From Luscinia megarhynchos (lineage: Eukaryota; Chordata; Aves; Passeriformes; Turdidae): 64,000 nt of DNA. Shown piece after piece: positions 16,661 through 29,400 of the stretch (within the stretch, counting starts at the first letter, position 1; every line of letters begins with the position of its first letter). The DNA lies in contig CM067592.1 of the NCBI GenBank assembly GCA_034336665.1, positions 35,715,889-35,779,888 on the forward strand. Direction: 5' to 3'. The translations under genes were made by a program, and so were the position numbers. The notes beneath the pieces are model-generated. The model ran no database searches, was not told the DNA's origin, and was given only the letters and a program-made list of their open reading frames with translations.

Positions 16661-16964
16661 CTTGGAAAGACACCCAGAGCAATAGAATATTCACAATGGC
16701 TAGTAGGAAGGACAAAGCTCCCATGCATTAAGTACAACTGAACTGTTGTACAGCTCTGCTTTCACACCATAAATTTCAAAATTCTGACATAAGCAGTAAG
16801 AATTCTTACCCTCCAGTGCAGCTGTATTCGAAAAATGTGAACATATTGCACCTGTATATCAGTTTGCTAAAGTCACTACTTTGATAATATTATCTTATTT
16901 GTGATCCAAAAGACATACCCAACAGAAAAGTGAGACTATACATAAACCTGTCGGAAAGAGGAGC

Positions 16965-17400
16965 ATGAATGACCCCCAGAGCATGCTAGAAGAAGAAAAG
17001 GAAGGAAAAATGGAAGTGCAGCCCAGCCCAGGGAAAGCCCATGTGCCCCAGGAAGGAAGGCCCAAGGAAGGAAGCTCCCAGGAAGGAAGTCCCAGGAAGC
17101 CCAGGACAGGAAGGAAAGTCCCAGGAAATGGAAGGAACGCCGAAGGGAAGGGAATGGAATGGAAGGGAAGGAAGGCCCAGGGGAAGCGAAGGACAGGAAG
17201 GGAATGGAAGGGCCGCCCCAGGAAGGGAGCCCAGGAAGTCCCAGGAAGGGAATGGAAGGGAATAGGAATGGAAGGGACAGGAAGCCCGAAGCCCAAGGGA
17301 AGGACCAGGACGGAAACGAAGGGAATGGAAGGACGAAGGGAAGGGGAAGGGAAACGAAGGGAATGGAAGGAAGGAAGCGGAAGACCCAGGAAGCGAAGGG
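16965..17400 (+). repeat. Degenerate left edge of the GGAAT array
   Basis: This is purine-rich sequence built of 'ggaagg', 'ccaggaagg' and 'gggaatggaag' variants. It has more C and more sequence diversity than the core array and merges into it at about 17400. Such edge degeneration is usual for satellite and microsatellite arrays. Confidence 0.85.
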
Positions 17401-19250
17401 AATGGAAGTGGAATGGAATGGAATGGAATGGAATGGAATGGAATGGAATGGAATGGAATGGAATGGAACGGGAATGGAATGGAATGGAATGGAATGGAAT
17501 GGAATGGAATGGAATGGAATGGAATGGAATGGAATGGAATGGAATGGAATGGAATGGAATGGAATGGAATGGAATGGAATGGAATGGAATGGAATGGAAT
17601 GGAATGGAATGGAATGGAATGGAATGGAGCCGGAATGGAATGGAATGGAATGGAATGGAATGGAATGGAATGGAATGGAATGGAATGGAATGGAATGGAA
17701 TGGAATGGAATGGAATGGAATGGAATGGAATGGAATGGAATGGAATGGAATGGAATGGAATGGAATGGAATGGAATGGAATGGAATGGAATGGAATGGAA
17801 TGGAATGGAATGGAATGGAATGGAATGGAATGGAATGGAATGGAATGGAATGGAATGGAATGGAATGGAATGGAATGGAATGGAATGGAATGGAAGCCGA
17901 ATGGAATGGAATGGAAACGAATGGAATGGAATGGAATGGAATGGAATGGAATGGAATGGAATGGAATGGAATGGAATGGAATGGAATGGAAGGAATGGAA
18001 TGGAATGGAATGGAATGGAATGGAATGGAATGGAATGGAATGGAAGGGAATGGAATGGAATGGAGGAATGGGAATGGAATGGAATGGAATGGAATGGAAT
18101 GGAATGGAATGGAATGGAATGGAATGGAATGGAATGGAATGGAATGGAATGGGAATGGAATGGAATGGAATGGAATGGAATGGAATGGAATGGAATGGAA
18201 TGGAATGGAATGGAATGGAATGGAATGGAATGGATGGAATGGAATGGAATGGAATGCGGAATGGAATGGAATGGAATGGAATGGAATGGAATGGAATGGA
18301 ATGGAATGGAATGGAATGGGAATGGAATGGAATGGAATGGAATGAATGGAATGGAATGGAATGGAATGGAATGGAATGGAATGGAATGGAATGGAATGGA
18401 ATGGAATGGAATGGAATGGAATGGAATGGAATGGAATGGAATGGAATGGAATGGAATGGAATGGAATGGAATGGAATGGAATGGAATGGAATGGAATGGA
18501 ATGGAATGGGAATGGAATGGAATGGAATGGAATGGAATGGAATGGAATGGAATGGAATGGAATGGAATGGAATGGAATGGAATGGAATGGAATGGAAGGA
18601 ATGGAATGGAATGGAATGGAATGGAATGGAATGGAATGGAATGGAATGGAATGGAATGGAATGGAATGGAATGGAATGGAATGGAATGGAATGGAATGGA
18701 ATGGAATGGAATGGAATGGAATGGAATGGAATGGAATGGAATGGAATGGAATGGAATGGAATGGAATGGAATGGAATGAAGGAATGGAATGGAATGGAAT
18801 GGAATGGAATGGAATGGAATGGAATGGAATGGAATGGAATGGAATGGAATGGAATGGAATGGAATGGAATGGAATGGAATGGAATGGAATGGAATGGAAT
18901 GGAATGGAATGGAATGGAATGGAATGGAATGGAATGGAATGGAATGGAATGGAATGGAATGGAATGGAATGGAATGGAATGGAATGGAATGGAATGGAAT
19001 GGAATGGAATGGAATGGAATGGAATGGAATGGAATGGAATGGAATGGAATGGAATGGAATGGAATGGAATGGAATGGAATGGAATGGAATGGAATGGAAT
19101 GGAATGGAATGGAATGGAATGGAATGGAATGGAATGGAATGGAATGGAATGGAATGGAATGGAATGGAATGGAATGGAATGGAATGGAATGGAATGGAAT
19201 GGAATGGAATGGAATGGAATGGAATGGAATGGAATGGAATGGAAACGGAA
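17401..19250 (+). repeat. (GGAAT)n pentamer array, near-pure core
   Basis: About 1.85 kb of tandem GGAAT (equivalently TGGAA or ATTCC) has only scattered single-base changes such as GGGAAT, GGATGG, GGAGCCGG or GGAAACGG. Because the 5-base unit contains no stop in any phase on either strand, all six frames stay open, giving apparent proteins of (MEWNG)n on the plus strand and (FHSIP)n on the minus strand, up to about 1100 residues. None of these is a gene. The pentamer is the same as that of human satellites II and III. FRMD3 transcription would produce the pyrimidine-rich (UUCCA)n strand. Confidence 0.97.
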
Positions 19251-20033
19251 TGGAATGGAATGGAATGGAATGGAATGGAATGGACACCCAGGACACGGAA
19301 TGGAATGGAATGGAATGGAATGGAATGGAATGGAATGGAATGGAATGGAATGGAATGGAATGGAATGGAATGGCAGGAATGCCCAGGAATGGAATGGACA
19401 GACCCAGGAATGGAATGGAATGGAATGGAGATAGCCCAGGAAACAGGAATGGAATGCCCACAGCACAGGAATGGAAGCCCAGCGAATGGAAGCCCCAGGG
19501 AATGGAATGGAATGGAATGGACGGAATGGAATGGAAGGAATGGAATGGAAGTCAGGAATGGAATGGAATGGAATGGAATGGAATGGAATGGCAATGGAAT
19601 GGAATGGAATGGAATGCCCCAGGAATGGAATGGACACGACACGGAATGGAATGGAATGGAAGCATGGAATGGAATGGAATGGAATGGAATGGAATGGAAT
19701 GGAATGGAACAGGAATGGAATGGAATGGAATGGAATGGAAGGAAGGAATGGAATGGACCCCCAGGAATGGAATGGAATGGAATGGAATGGAATGGAATGG
19801 AATGGAATGGAATGGAATGGAATGGAATGGAATGGAAGGAATGGAATGGAATGGAATGGAATGGAATGGAATGGAATGGAAGGAATGGAATGGACATGGA
19901 ATGGAATGGAAGGAAAGATGGAATGGAATGGAATGGAAGGAATGGAAGGAATGGAAGGAATGGAAGGAATGGAATGGAAGGAATGGAATGGAATGGAAGG
20001 AATGGAAGGAATGGAACGAAAGGAACGGAAGGA
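19251..20033 (+). repeat. GGAAT array, interrupted right part
   Basis: GGAAT units are broken by 'cccagg', 'gacac' and 'gcccaca' insertions and by 'ggaatggaagg' variants, which become more frequent to the right. A 15-base higher pattern 'ggaatggaaggaatg' appears from about 19850. Confidence 0.93.
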
Positions 20034-20582
20034 AGGAAACAAACGAAGACGAAACAAAACAAACAAAACAAACAAAACGAAACGAAAACGACAACGACCC
20101 ATGTGGACCACGCACATGGTAAAGGATGGACATGGAAAGAAAAACTGGAGGAACTGGAACATGGAGGAAGGAATGGACATAGACACAGGAAAGAGATCCG
20201 AAACAGGATGATAGGAATGGATAAGGCAATGCACACATGGAATTGGAAGAAACGATGGAATGGACACGAAGCAATGGAAAGAAGGACACATGGCCGACCA
20301 ATGGAAAATGGAGGACAAAGAAACTGGACCTGACATAATGAGCGAACAGAAAGAAAGAGGAGGGAAAGAAATCAGGAAAGAGGAAGTGGATCACAACTCG
20401 GAAAGGATGAAATCCAGAACAGTGAGCCCAAAATATTCTAAATGGAATGGAGCCCATGTACAATAGCATCCCAAAACCATGAAGGATGGAACGACAGAAG
20501 AAGGAAGAGAAAGCAAAAGGGCAAAAATCCAGAGAAAAATGGAAGACATCGAACACGGATGGAAAAATCCAATCATCACTGC
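20034..20582 (+). repeat. Low-complexity purine-rich right flank of the array
   Basis: First comes a short (AAACAAAACG)-like stretch (20034-20090). About 490 bases of A/G-rich sequence follow, with scattered 'atggaatgg', 'ggacacatgg' and 'gaaagaag', reading as decayed GGAAT derivatives. The long open frames that cross it (19552-20613 minus, 18789-20333 plus) only continue from the array. Confidence 0.75.
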
Positions 20583-22849
20583 TTACCAGTTTATAGGTTT
20601 GTATAAACTTCACATGGTAATTAGTTCAACAAACATGACACTCTTCAAGCTACTCTGACTGCAGTATTTACCTGTATGCTGCAATGTTCCAGAAACACAT
20701 CTCTGGATATCACACAGTTCCATGTGATGTAGAACAGCAACAGGAAATGAAAGTGCATTAAATCTTTTGTTATGGTTTGTATCATTTGGAAGGCTCAACT
20801 CTTCTTGAAGATAAAGGAATATTTTCCTTTTTGAAAACCTCACATTGTACTTATTTTAGGTACAGTCAGCCTCAACAAAAACTGCTTATTTCACCTTTTT
20901 CCCCCGTTTAAATAACTATTCATTTAAGACACTAGGAGGAATTTCAGAAGGGATGGGAATGGAAATATGAAAAAAGATAGGAAAAGAAAAAATGCAAATA
21001 ATCAATAATAAATAGAAATTAAGAAGAAATTAAGGAAAAAAAGCCTTAATTGATGTCAAGAGATATTTTCACACTTTTCAGATCTGGAGAAGCCCCCTGA
21101 AGGCTAGAGAAACAGTCTGTTTTCTGTGGGTTTTGCTGTCTTAGATGTGACTGCAGCATTGTCTTAGAGTGACTGGAAATAGTCTGCAAAACAGAAGACA
21201 TGGTTATGTCTTCCCTGTCCTGAAACAGTAAAGTAGAAGGTAAAATTAATTCAAATTCACTGTCCCAGAAAGGAAAGCAGCCATGCAGAAACTCACTAAG
21301 GAGTCATGTTGCCTGGACAAAGCAAAAGATAGCTGAAGTCATCATAAATGGTTCTGTCACTCCTCAACAACCATGTTAAAACTAAGAAAGGGAAGAAAAC
21401 CTGTGCTTTTGGAATACTGTTCCACTTTAAAAATGTGACAGAAGAGACATCCCATGCTAAACAACAAGAGCTCTTCCACCAGAGAGAAAAAAAACAAACT
21501 ATAAATGTTTTGGCAGATTTAGAATTAGTTTGCAAATAATGATGCAGATATAAGAATAGCTAATGAATGGGTCTTCAGGGCCCTAGCAAATACAAGCCTA
21601 CTGCAAGACCCCAAAAATGTAGTGAATTTTACCCAATTTTCCAGGTATCAAAAAAAAAAAAAATTGTCTGGGATAAAAATAAATAAAGAAAAAAGGTTAT
21701 ATTAGAAGACTCCCATTCTGGCACTATGTGGAAACCACATAAAAGTATCAGCTGCCCTATATGCAAAGAGTATCACAGTGAGGAAATGGCAGCATACACT
21801 GCACTGCATTATAAAAATAGCCCACATCCATAGGAAAGGTTAAAGTAGGAAATGTTTTACTTGCAGCAGAAGAACAGTATGTGACAGAAGTACACACCAA
21901 TGCACAGGACATGCAGAGATTTGTCAAGGCAGCTTAAATCCTATTTCACAAATCTTTTCCTAGACTCAAGCTTCTGTAACAATATTCCACCTCAGCAGTG
22001 CAGCAATACAAGTCTGCTGCAGCCTGCTAAGCCAAGATTCCTTCTCTATTGTTTTGCAAGAATGGAACAAAAACAACTTGCAATTTGAATGGTAAAAAGA
22101 ATATAAACCTGTCCATCTAATTAATCTCTGGAGATTATTATGTTCCCTGCAACTACAGAAGGAGATCCTCTTTTTCTGTTTCTTAACCTCAATTGGAAAA
22201 CCAGCCACAATGAACGTTTGAATGGGGAAGGAGGGAACCCCCAAAGCTATCTACTTTACTCTCCATCTTAATTTTAAGATGGAGATCATAAGCCTAATGT
22301 TCTTCCAAAGAGACATTTGATGATATGCAAATATTTAGAAGGCCTTTGTCTTCTAGATTTTATCACACTGGAGAAACACAGATGAGGACTTCATGTTTTC
22401 TCATTGGTTTCTCATTGAAGAAGACAGGCATTGAATTTTATCAGCTCAAGAGATGTGATTGTCAAGACAGATAATTTCTCAATTCCCTAAAATTACTTTT
22501 GACCACTCGCATATTAAAGTGGAAACATTAACAACAAACCTTCCCAAAAGAGCAGAACTTGCAGAAGCAGGTGTTTATAATAAAGCTTAAAATACTGTTA
22601 TCAGATCTTCATGATGGTCATAGAATACACAGCATTCAGATTTGTGCCTAAAGGATCACACAAAATTACTACTCTCATTGTACATGTATTTAATCTCATA
22701 TTTGATTAAAGTTTTCTTTGTATTTGTGTTGAGAACCCCTGGTTCATTCCACCTCCTTTCAGGTTTTAGGACAGCATTAGAGATCATGGAAATTAACTGA
22801 AAAATTCCTATGACCTGAGAGCACCCTTTTAGTATTATTGTTTTAGATC
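20583..22849 (-). other. FRMD3: FRMD3 intron, no recognisable feature
   Basis: AT-rich intron without a repeat or exon that I recognise. It was checked for the missing FERM exon (PPYTMCFRVKFYP region) with no match. Confidence 0.55.
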
Positions 22850-23070
22850 ACAGAATCATAGAGTGGTTTGGGTTTGAAGAGACCTTAAAGATCATCTAGT
22901 TCCAGCCCTCCTGGGCAGGAACAGCTTGCACTAGATCAGGTTCCAACCTGGCCTTGAACACATCCAAGGACAGGACACCCACTACCTTCCTGGGCAACAT
23001 GTTCTAGTGCCTCACCACCCTCACAGTAAATAATTTTTCCCTGATATGCAATCTAAACCTAAGCTCTTTC
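22850..23070 (-). mobile_element. CR1 LINE 3' end, truncated
   Basis: Begins with the CR1 tail in reverse ('cacagaatcatagagtggtt', 'agaccttaaagatcatctag') and continues with 'cctggccttgaacac', 'gggcaacatgttctagtgcc' and 'tcaccaccctcacagtaaa'. This is a 5'-truncated insertion of about 220 bases in the same orientation as FRMD3. Confidence 0.93.
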
Positions 23071-25200
23071 AGTTATGGCAAGACAGCAAGAAAAACATGG
23101 AAATTTAGAACTCCTGCACATCAGAGCAACAGAAATTATTGTGTTCCACTGTCATCAACCACAAAACCCACATATTTGGATATTTCTCATCAAGCAGGTT
23201 TCAGGAGAGCTGCACATTACTATATATGCAGAATAATTTTTAAAAGTAATCAAAAAGCAACAAGAGGGAAAATGCATGGGAAAACTCTTCTGCACTTAAA
23301 CATTAGTGCTAATGTGACTCAAGTTTTACACCATAACCTTCCTAGACAGAAAATGCTCAAATGCATTTATGCTCAAAAATTATGAGATTGTCAAATAGAG
23401 AACTTTACTGCCAGTATTTGGGAGAGAACAACGTTATACACATGCAAAAGAGCAGAAAAATTTGTTTTAGAAGTTCTAAAGTATCCTGGACTACAGGGAT
23501 ACAGCCTCTTTAGGCAACCTTCCAGAGAGTTTTCTATCACACTATTGGAAACATTGCTTACAACTGCTGATCATGGGTCACCAATTGGCTTCAATCTGTA
23601 CAAACAACCCTGGCAGTGGTTCAGGACATTTCTCAGAAACTAAATTTTTCCCTCTCATGCAAAATTAGTGGTAAAAACAGCGGAGGCACTAGACTTTACA
23701 ATCACTTTAATGACAATGGCATATGCAAAGGTAGATGGTGAGACAAAAAAGACACCATGCCTTCATTTTTTTGTGTGGCACCAGGACACATTTAAATATA
23801 CTTTAGTACATTATAAGACAAAATATAAAACATTTTACAAGATTCTTCCTGTCATATACCAATGTTACCAAATATGAAATTAAAGCAATTTTTTTCCAAA
23901 GCCAAAGAAATTACAATTGTGGCACATCTCGCAAGATCCTGTGGACACTTCATAGCTTCAAAGATACAACATTCTTTTCCACAGACAGAAATGTATTGTT
24001 GCCAGATTTTGAGTGCTGTACAACCTGACTATATAGAGAGATTATCCCTGAATGATTCATGTACTACTGAGACCCATGAAAGCTAGTACCTACTAAAATG
24101 TATACTAGAATACTTCTACTAGTCAAACTTTTTCTGCTCCAAAAATTTGTCAGTGTTGACCTGCATGAATAAACAGACTGAAAAACTTGCTGCTGTGCTG
24201 GAAGAAAAGGAAGCTCCCCACAAATGGTATCTGAGCTCAAGAACACAGTATTTTTGAAATTTTTCTGCACATATTCAAGTGCTTCACAATTCTGTGTAAA
24301 TCTAAGCATTCAACCGGATTTAGAACTTTTTGAGTCATTAGTATTATCAGAGAAAATTATTCATTGCTTCCTGAATTCCTTAATGCAAAGAAATAAAAGG
24401 AAACATCCATCTAGTCAAGTCACTGTGAATAGCTTTCTGCCATCATTTCTCCCAGAAGTTATGCATACATAGCATATGTGCTATTAACCAGTCACTTTTA
24501 TTGCTTCAGTTTTTAGACCTTCCACCTTCTACTAATTTCAGTCCTCACTTGTGCCACCTGAGACTGGGATGTTTTATAAATGAGTATCAATAATTTCTTC
24601 TTCTGAGTCTAAACTTTTTCATAGTAAACTGAGTATTTTTTCACTACGATAAACAACATCATGCTAGCTGCACTTTCTTTTGCTTTTTTGCTATGTATTC
24701 TTTTATTTCTGGAGTTTTGATTAGGATTCTACCACAAAAAGCCACAGAAATCCTGTGATGAGGCCATCAATTCACCACATCTATGGAATTCATGGACCAC
24801 CATCTATCACATCTAGGCAACATCCATGTGCAAGAAAGGTTCTTTTGAATAAGTCAAAACACTCTCAGAACATCTCTTGGCAGAGCCCCTGTATGTCTTG
24901 CTATGCAAAGGGCACAAGAGGAAAGAGCCCTTATGCTCTTTGCGGTAAAAGCAGTGACACAAATGCAGACCAGAGGATATATTCAGGAAACTGTTCTGCT
25001 TTTGATAACACATTGAAAGGAAGCAAGAGATTAAGATGATTTACAATTATTACAATTCCCTCTTTTCTTCCTCTACTAGCATTACTGAGCACAACTTAGT
25101 TCTAATTTGACATTTTTGAGTTTAATTATTACTGGATAGTACTCCAGCTAGCTAATCATTAGATATAGAAGTTCACACTGAATTTGCCAGATATTTGTCT
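23071..25200 (-). other. FRMD3: FRMD3 intron, no recognisable feature
   Basis: AT-rich intron. Short open frames (for example 23862-24086, 24755-25039) show no similarity to families I know. Confidence 0.55.
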
Positions 25201-25206
25201 GTTGGC

Positions 25207-25242
25207 ATATATATATATATATATACATGTATATACATATAT
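25207..25242. repeat. (AT)n / ATAC microsatellite
   Basis: A short alternating run 'atatatatatatatatac' followed by 'atgtatatacatatat'. Confidence 0.9.
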
Positions 25243-25442
25243 TGCAGTATGACTGCATTAATGGAAGAATTCCTTGAAGTATAGTGCAGACAACATCCAG
25301 AATTAACTGGCTTTATGTGTCTCTTAAGCCTCATCAAATTTTAAAGCAAAAATCTCCCACACAAAAGGTTCCTTGTACTAATGCTTAAAACAGAAAACTG
25401 TATGAAAGCAATATGAGGATAAAATTCTCCTTCATTTCATAA

Positions 25443-25732
<290 letters not shown>

Positions 25733-26437
25733 TAGTGGCTAAGACACAACTTCTGCTGCACCACGTCAATTCTCCAGAACTGCCAAATAAACTGTCTTCT
25801 GCTGCTGGATATAAGCTGAGTACCAAAGCAGTTCTCTTTCCTGAAGAAGTCTTCACAGTTGGACTATTTAATGGAAACCATAGGCCAGAGAATGACATTT
25901 CAGAAAGATAATTAAAGGAATACATTCCTGTTTTAAAGACACTTTTTAAAATTCTGGTCTTAAGTTCCCCTTGCCCGCGGCAGAAATCTCACACTTAGCC
26001 CACAATACTTGAGTTTGCTGGACAGTGAAAATGATCTCAAGCCAATGCTCTGCATTTTCAGGAAGCAAGGGGCAGCAGAAAGGAAAACCAGGGAAGACCC
26101 AGAAGCAATTGCAATACTTTTATTGCCATCTCCCAGTGGCTGATTGCATCTCACCGAAAATGAGAGCTGGAACATACAGGTCTTCTGACCAGATCTGCCA
26201 CCCCATATCTGCTGGCCTCTGGCTGTAGCCATGAGCAGTAAGGAAAAGCTTTTGATGTGCAGAGCACTGTGAGATGGTAAGATCAGGGTAGCATGGAGTT
26301 TTTAGAACTCCTTCATGTGCTAACAAGAAAGACCTGTTTACACTGAGAAACAAATGAAGCTTATTCTAAATTACTGCATGGAAACACAAGAAGACCTCCA
26401 GTTATTTAAAAATCAGTTTAGAGCCTTCAAGACTTAC

Positions 26438-26480
26438 ATTTCATTTGCTTGAAGATGGACTTGTTGGGCTCAAGCCAGTG
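26438..26480 (-). CDS. FRMD3: FRMD3 43-nt micro-exon, FERM F1 (HWLEPNKSIFKQMK)
   Basis: This short exon has no long open frame around it and was found by translation. The acceptor 'gtctttccag' ends at 26481 and the donor 'gtaagtc' starts at 26437, minus strand. It reads HWLEPNKSIFKQMK and one extra base (T), so it starts in phase 0 and ends in phase 1. It continues directly from the exon at 39083-39187, giving the EKQR-HWLEPNK junction characteristic of FRMD3 and FRMD5. The extra T implies a serine (TCN), or another T-initial codon, where I recall threonine in human FRMD3; FRMD5 has serine at this place. The segment belongs to the ubiquitin-like F1 lobe of the FERM domain. Confidence 0.95.
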
Positions 26481-29400
26481 CTGGAAAGACAAAGCAGAGA
26501 GCAGAGGTTAATATGGATCACAGCAGGCAAAAAATAGCTTGTAAATGTATATGGCACCAAAAATGAGAAGTAGGAATTTTGTTTCCCTGAGACATACATA
26601 AATGAGAAAAGCACCTCTATATTGAAATTGTACTGTATAAGTATACTTGATATCACCAGTGTCTGTAAGATAGATGTAGTTGAGATAGAAATAAAACAGA
26701 TATTGCAGAGACCCGTTTAAAGGGGACAGGCTGTAGTCCTCAGGTTGCAGTGGACATTTTAGTCTCATACTTTCAGCCATTTTTTTTCCAGAAGAATGAT
26801 CATATCAGACAGTAGGACAGACTATTCAGAAACTTTAACACTGTCTCTTCATTAGTGTTGTCTTCTATATTTCTTAAAACTGAAGAATGTCCAAGTACTA
26901 TATCCTCGGTCAAAACACATAGGACACAAGCTATTGTTCTTTTCTAGCAATAACTAAAAATCTCACAGGAAAAAATTGCACTTTTCCAGGAAATGTTCAG
27001 AATATGGACAGCTAATGTACAGCAGAGAGGTATGGATGCTCATCAGTAGGTGCATAACTTTACAGGAAAAGATGTTTTTGGCAGAAAAAGTTTTTTTGTT
27101 TTTTTTTTTTTATTCACTTAGAAAATAAACTCAGGTGCTTCTGTAACCAAAAGTTAGGCTCACATTTTAGTTAAGAGTCTTAGCACATCCCCTGCTTGCA
27201 TCCTGCTCAGGAGGATGTTTTGTCAGACAAAAGAACATGCTGATATTCAAGTGCCACTTCTGACCACAGCCAGCAGCTTTCGTATTAGTATTTTTCATGT
27301 AAGCAAAAATCTTCACAGTAAAATGAGATTTGTGCTGTGGAAGCAGCTGGTCAAAAAGCACAGCATTCACTTTTAATAAGCATGCTCAACACTGGAAGGC
27401 CTCACACTAAGGAATTTCATTTTTAACCCTTTCATTCTAGCTCTAAAACCCTTTGGTCAACTGCAAAAAGAAATCGTGGCATTTATTAAACCATACATGA
27501 TACTTAAAATATCCTGCATGGGTTATCCTCTCTCCTCACAACCTTTAGTAATTCTACTACACCAAAAGGCCAGGGGTAGATATTTTGTAGGAGTTGTTAA
27601 TAACTGTCATAAAATTATTACATCATGAAAATTCAGATGAAGTCAGAACAACTGTAAATTAGTTCTCTGAAAGTGAACTTTTGACAAAACAAATACCTTG
27701 GAAAGAAAATTTTCAAATATTTGTTTATGTGCTATGGTTGCTCAGAAACTCACACACATATAGGTTTACAGCAGTACTGGAGATAAGCTCTGCAGCACAT
27801 TTCTATTTGAAGTTCACTTATCACTGGTATAGAAACCTGGTGCAAACAAAACAAAAACCCAATAACCTCAAACTTCAAACAACAGCCCCAATAAAACAAC
27901 AACCCTCCAACATTTCTTTACCTATTCTGTTTTCCCAGTATCCCTCTTTTCAGGGACAAAGATGAAAGAAACAGAATTGAATCAGCAATGATGATTTCAC
28001 TGACTTACCAGAAATATCTAGCTCATTTCATTCTTTTTTTAGATCATACATATAAATTATTTATATGTTTCACTCTGAATAATGGGAGCTGAGAGCTGCT
28101 CATAAAAAGGTAAAGACAATCTGATTTAAGAAATCTTATACAGTCTGCAATGGTTTAAAGATACATAATCCAGAATGAATTCAGAGATAGGAAAGCAGTA
28201 AAGACACACAGATAAACAAGTGCACTTTCCTTAACCTCTTCACAAACCCACCCCACATCCACCAAGATCCAGACAGCAAAGGGGGACTTGGGCAGTAAGC
28301 CATGCTGTACTGCTCCCAGGAAACTGAAAGTTAAGAGTATTCACCATTTTCATCTAGCAGAAATGCAACACAGTTTTCTTGATATTTCTTTTTGAAATGC
28401 TAAGCTGAAATATTAGCACCAGACCAGACCAGCATTTAGAACTGTTTGAAAAAGTTGATTACCTATTGTAAAAAAACAGTCAGAGGTAAAAAAAAGCCAA
28501 TTTGCAAATATGAAACCAACCATATGAATAATGAAGGAGGGGAAACATGGATGAAATTCCTCAAACCCCCACGAATTCAGATTTACCTAAAATGACCAAA
28601 ATCAAACATGTTTCTCTAAGACCTTACCTTCATGAGTTAAAAATAGATTGAAAAGATACCAAGCAATTAAGCAATCTAGGCTTTCACATGGAGGTCATGC
28701 AACTGGCAGGCAGTTTCTACAAGCTCAGATTTCTGTTGTGACCTTCTGTTGGTGGAAGATTGCAAACGTGTACAAAATTCAGCTGAATCTTCCAGAAAAC
28801 TGAAGAGCTCCTTTATAATTTGTGGAGACTTTTAGAGACACAGCAATTAGGTGCTTAATGCTCACTGACTGTCAGGGGAAGATAAACACCTAGTCATTGC
28901 TAATACTTCTGGAAATAGCCACCCCTATATTTGTTTGCATATTTCAACTTGAGTTTTTGGAAAGATTTTCCCCTGAGTACTTATCTTTCAGCCTTACAGC
29001 ATTGACTATTAATAATTAATACCTGTGCCTCATCTCTACTATACAGTATTGAAGCTATATTTATTCCAAGATTAATTAGCTGCTATAGTTAGGAGGAGAT
29101 TAAGGTTCCTGTAAATTAATCAAACTGTTTTTGCAGAAACTTTAAATTGAAAAGTATTTGGTTTTCCAAAATGCTTTTTCCATGTAGCAATATGTTTTAA
29201 CAATTTTCCTGAAAAAGAAAAAAAATCTTAGGTGAAAGGAAAATATATATAACATTTTGAGTTAGCTATTCAAGATAAATTTTAGAAACATTTTAAATGT
29301 CCAGCAGCAAAAAAAATGTTGTTAATACATATGCCACACTGCCTTGCAAGAACAACCCACAGATGTTTTCAACTCTACATTATAAGTAGTTATTGTACTC

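Larger units (their letters stand above)
10577..16925. repeat. Clean copy of the duplicated 6.3 kb unit
   Basis: This is the good-quality counterpart of 1-6290. It contains two plus-strand CR1 fragments, otherwise unremarkable AT-rich intron sequence, and a short GC-rich patch near its right end. The right limit coincides with the start of the GGAAT array. The left limit coincides with the window's first base, so the true duplicated length may be greater. FRMD3 runs through it on the minus strand as intron. Confidence 0.85.

Noticed and set aside
16895..20613. Very long open frames (up to about 1100 codons) on both strands
   Set aside because: They are produced by the GGAAT pentamer, which lacks stops in every phase; there is no start context, domain or splice evidence.
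20740..20870. Possible remnant of the missing FRMD3 exon (minus-strand 'acaatgtgaggttttc' and 'ttcaagaagagttgagc')
   Set aside because: It resembles the expected exon only in short patches, has an in-frame stop after the ATG, and lacks a suitable acceptor and donor; the similarity is probably chance.
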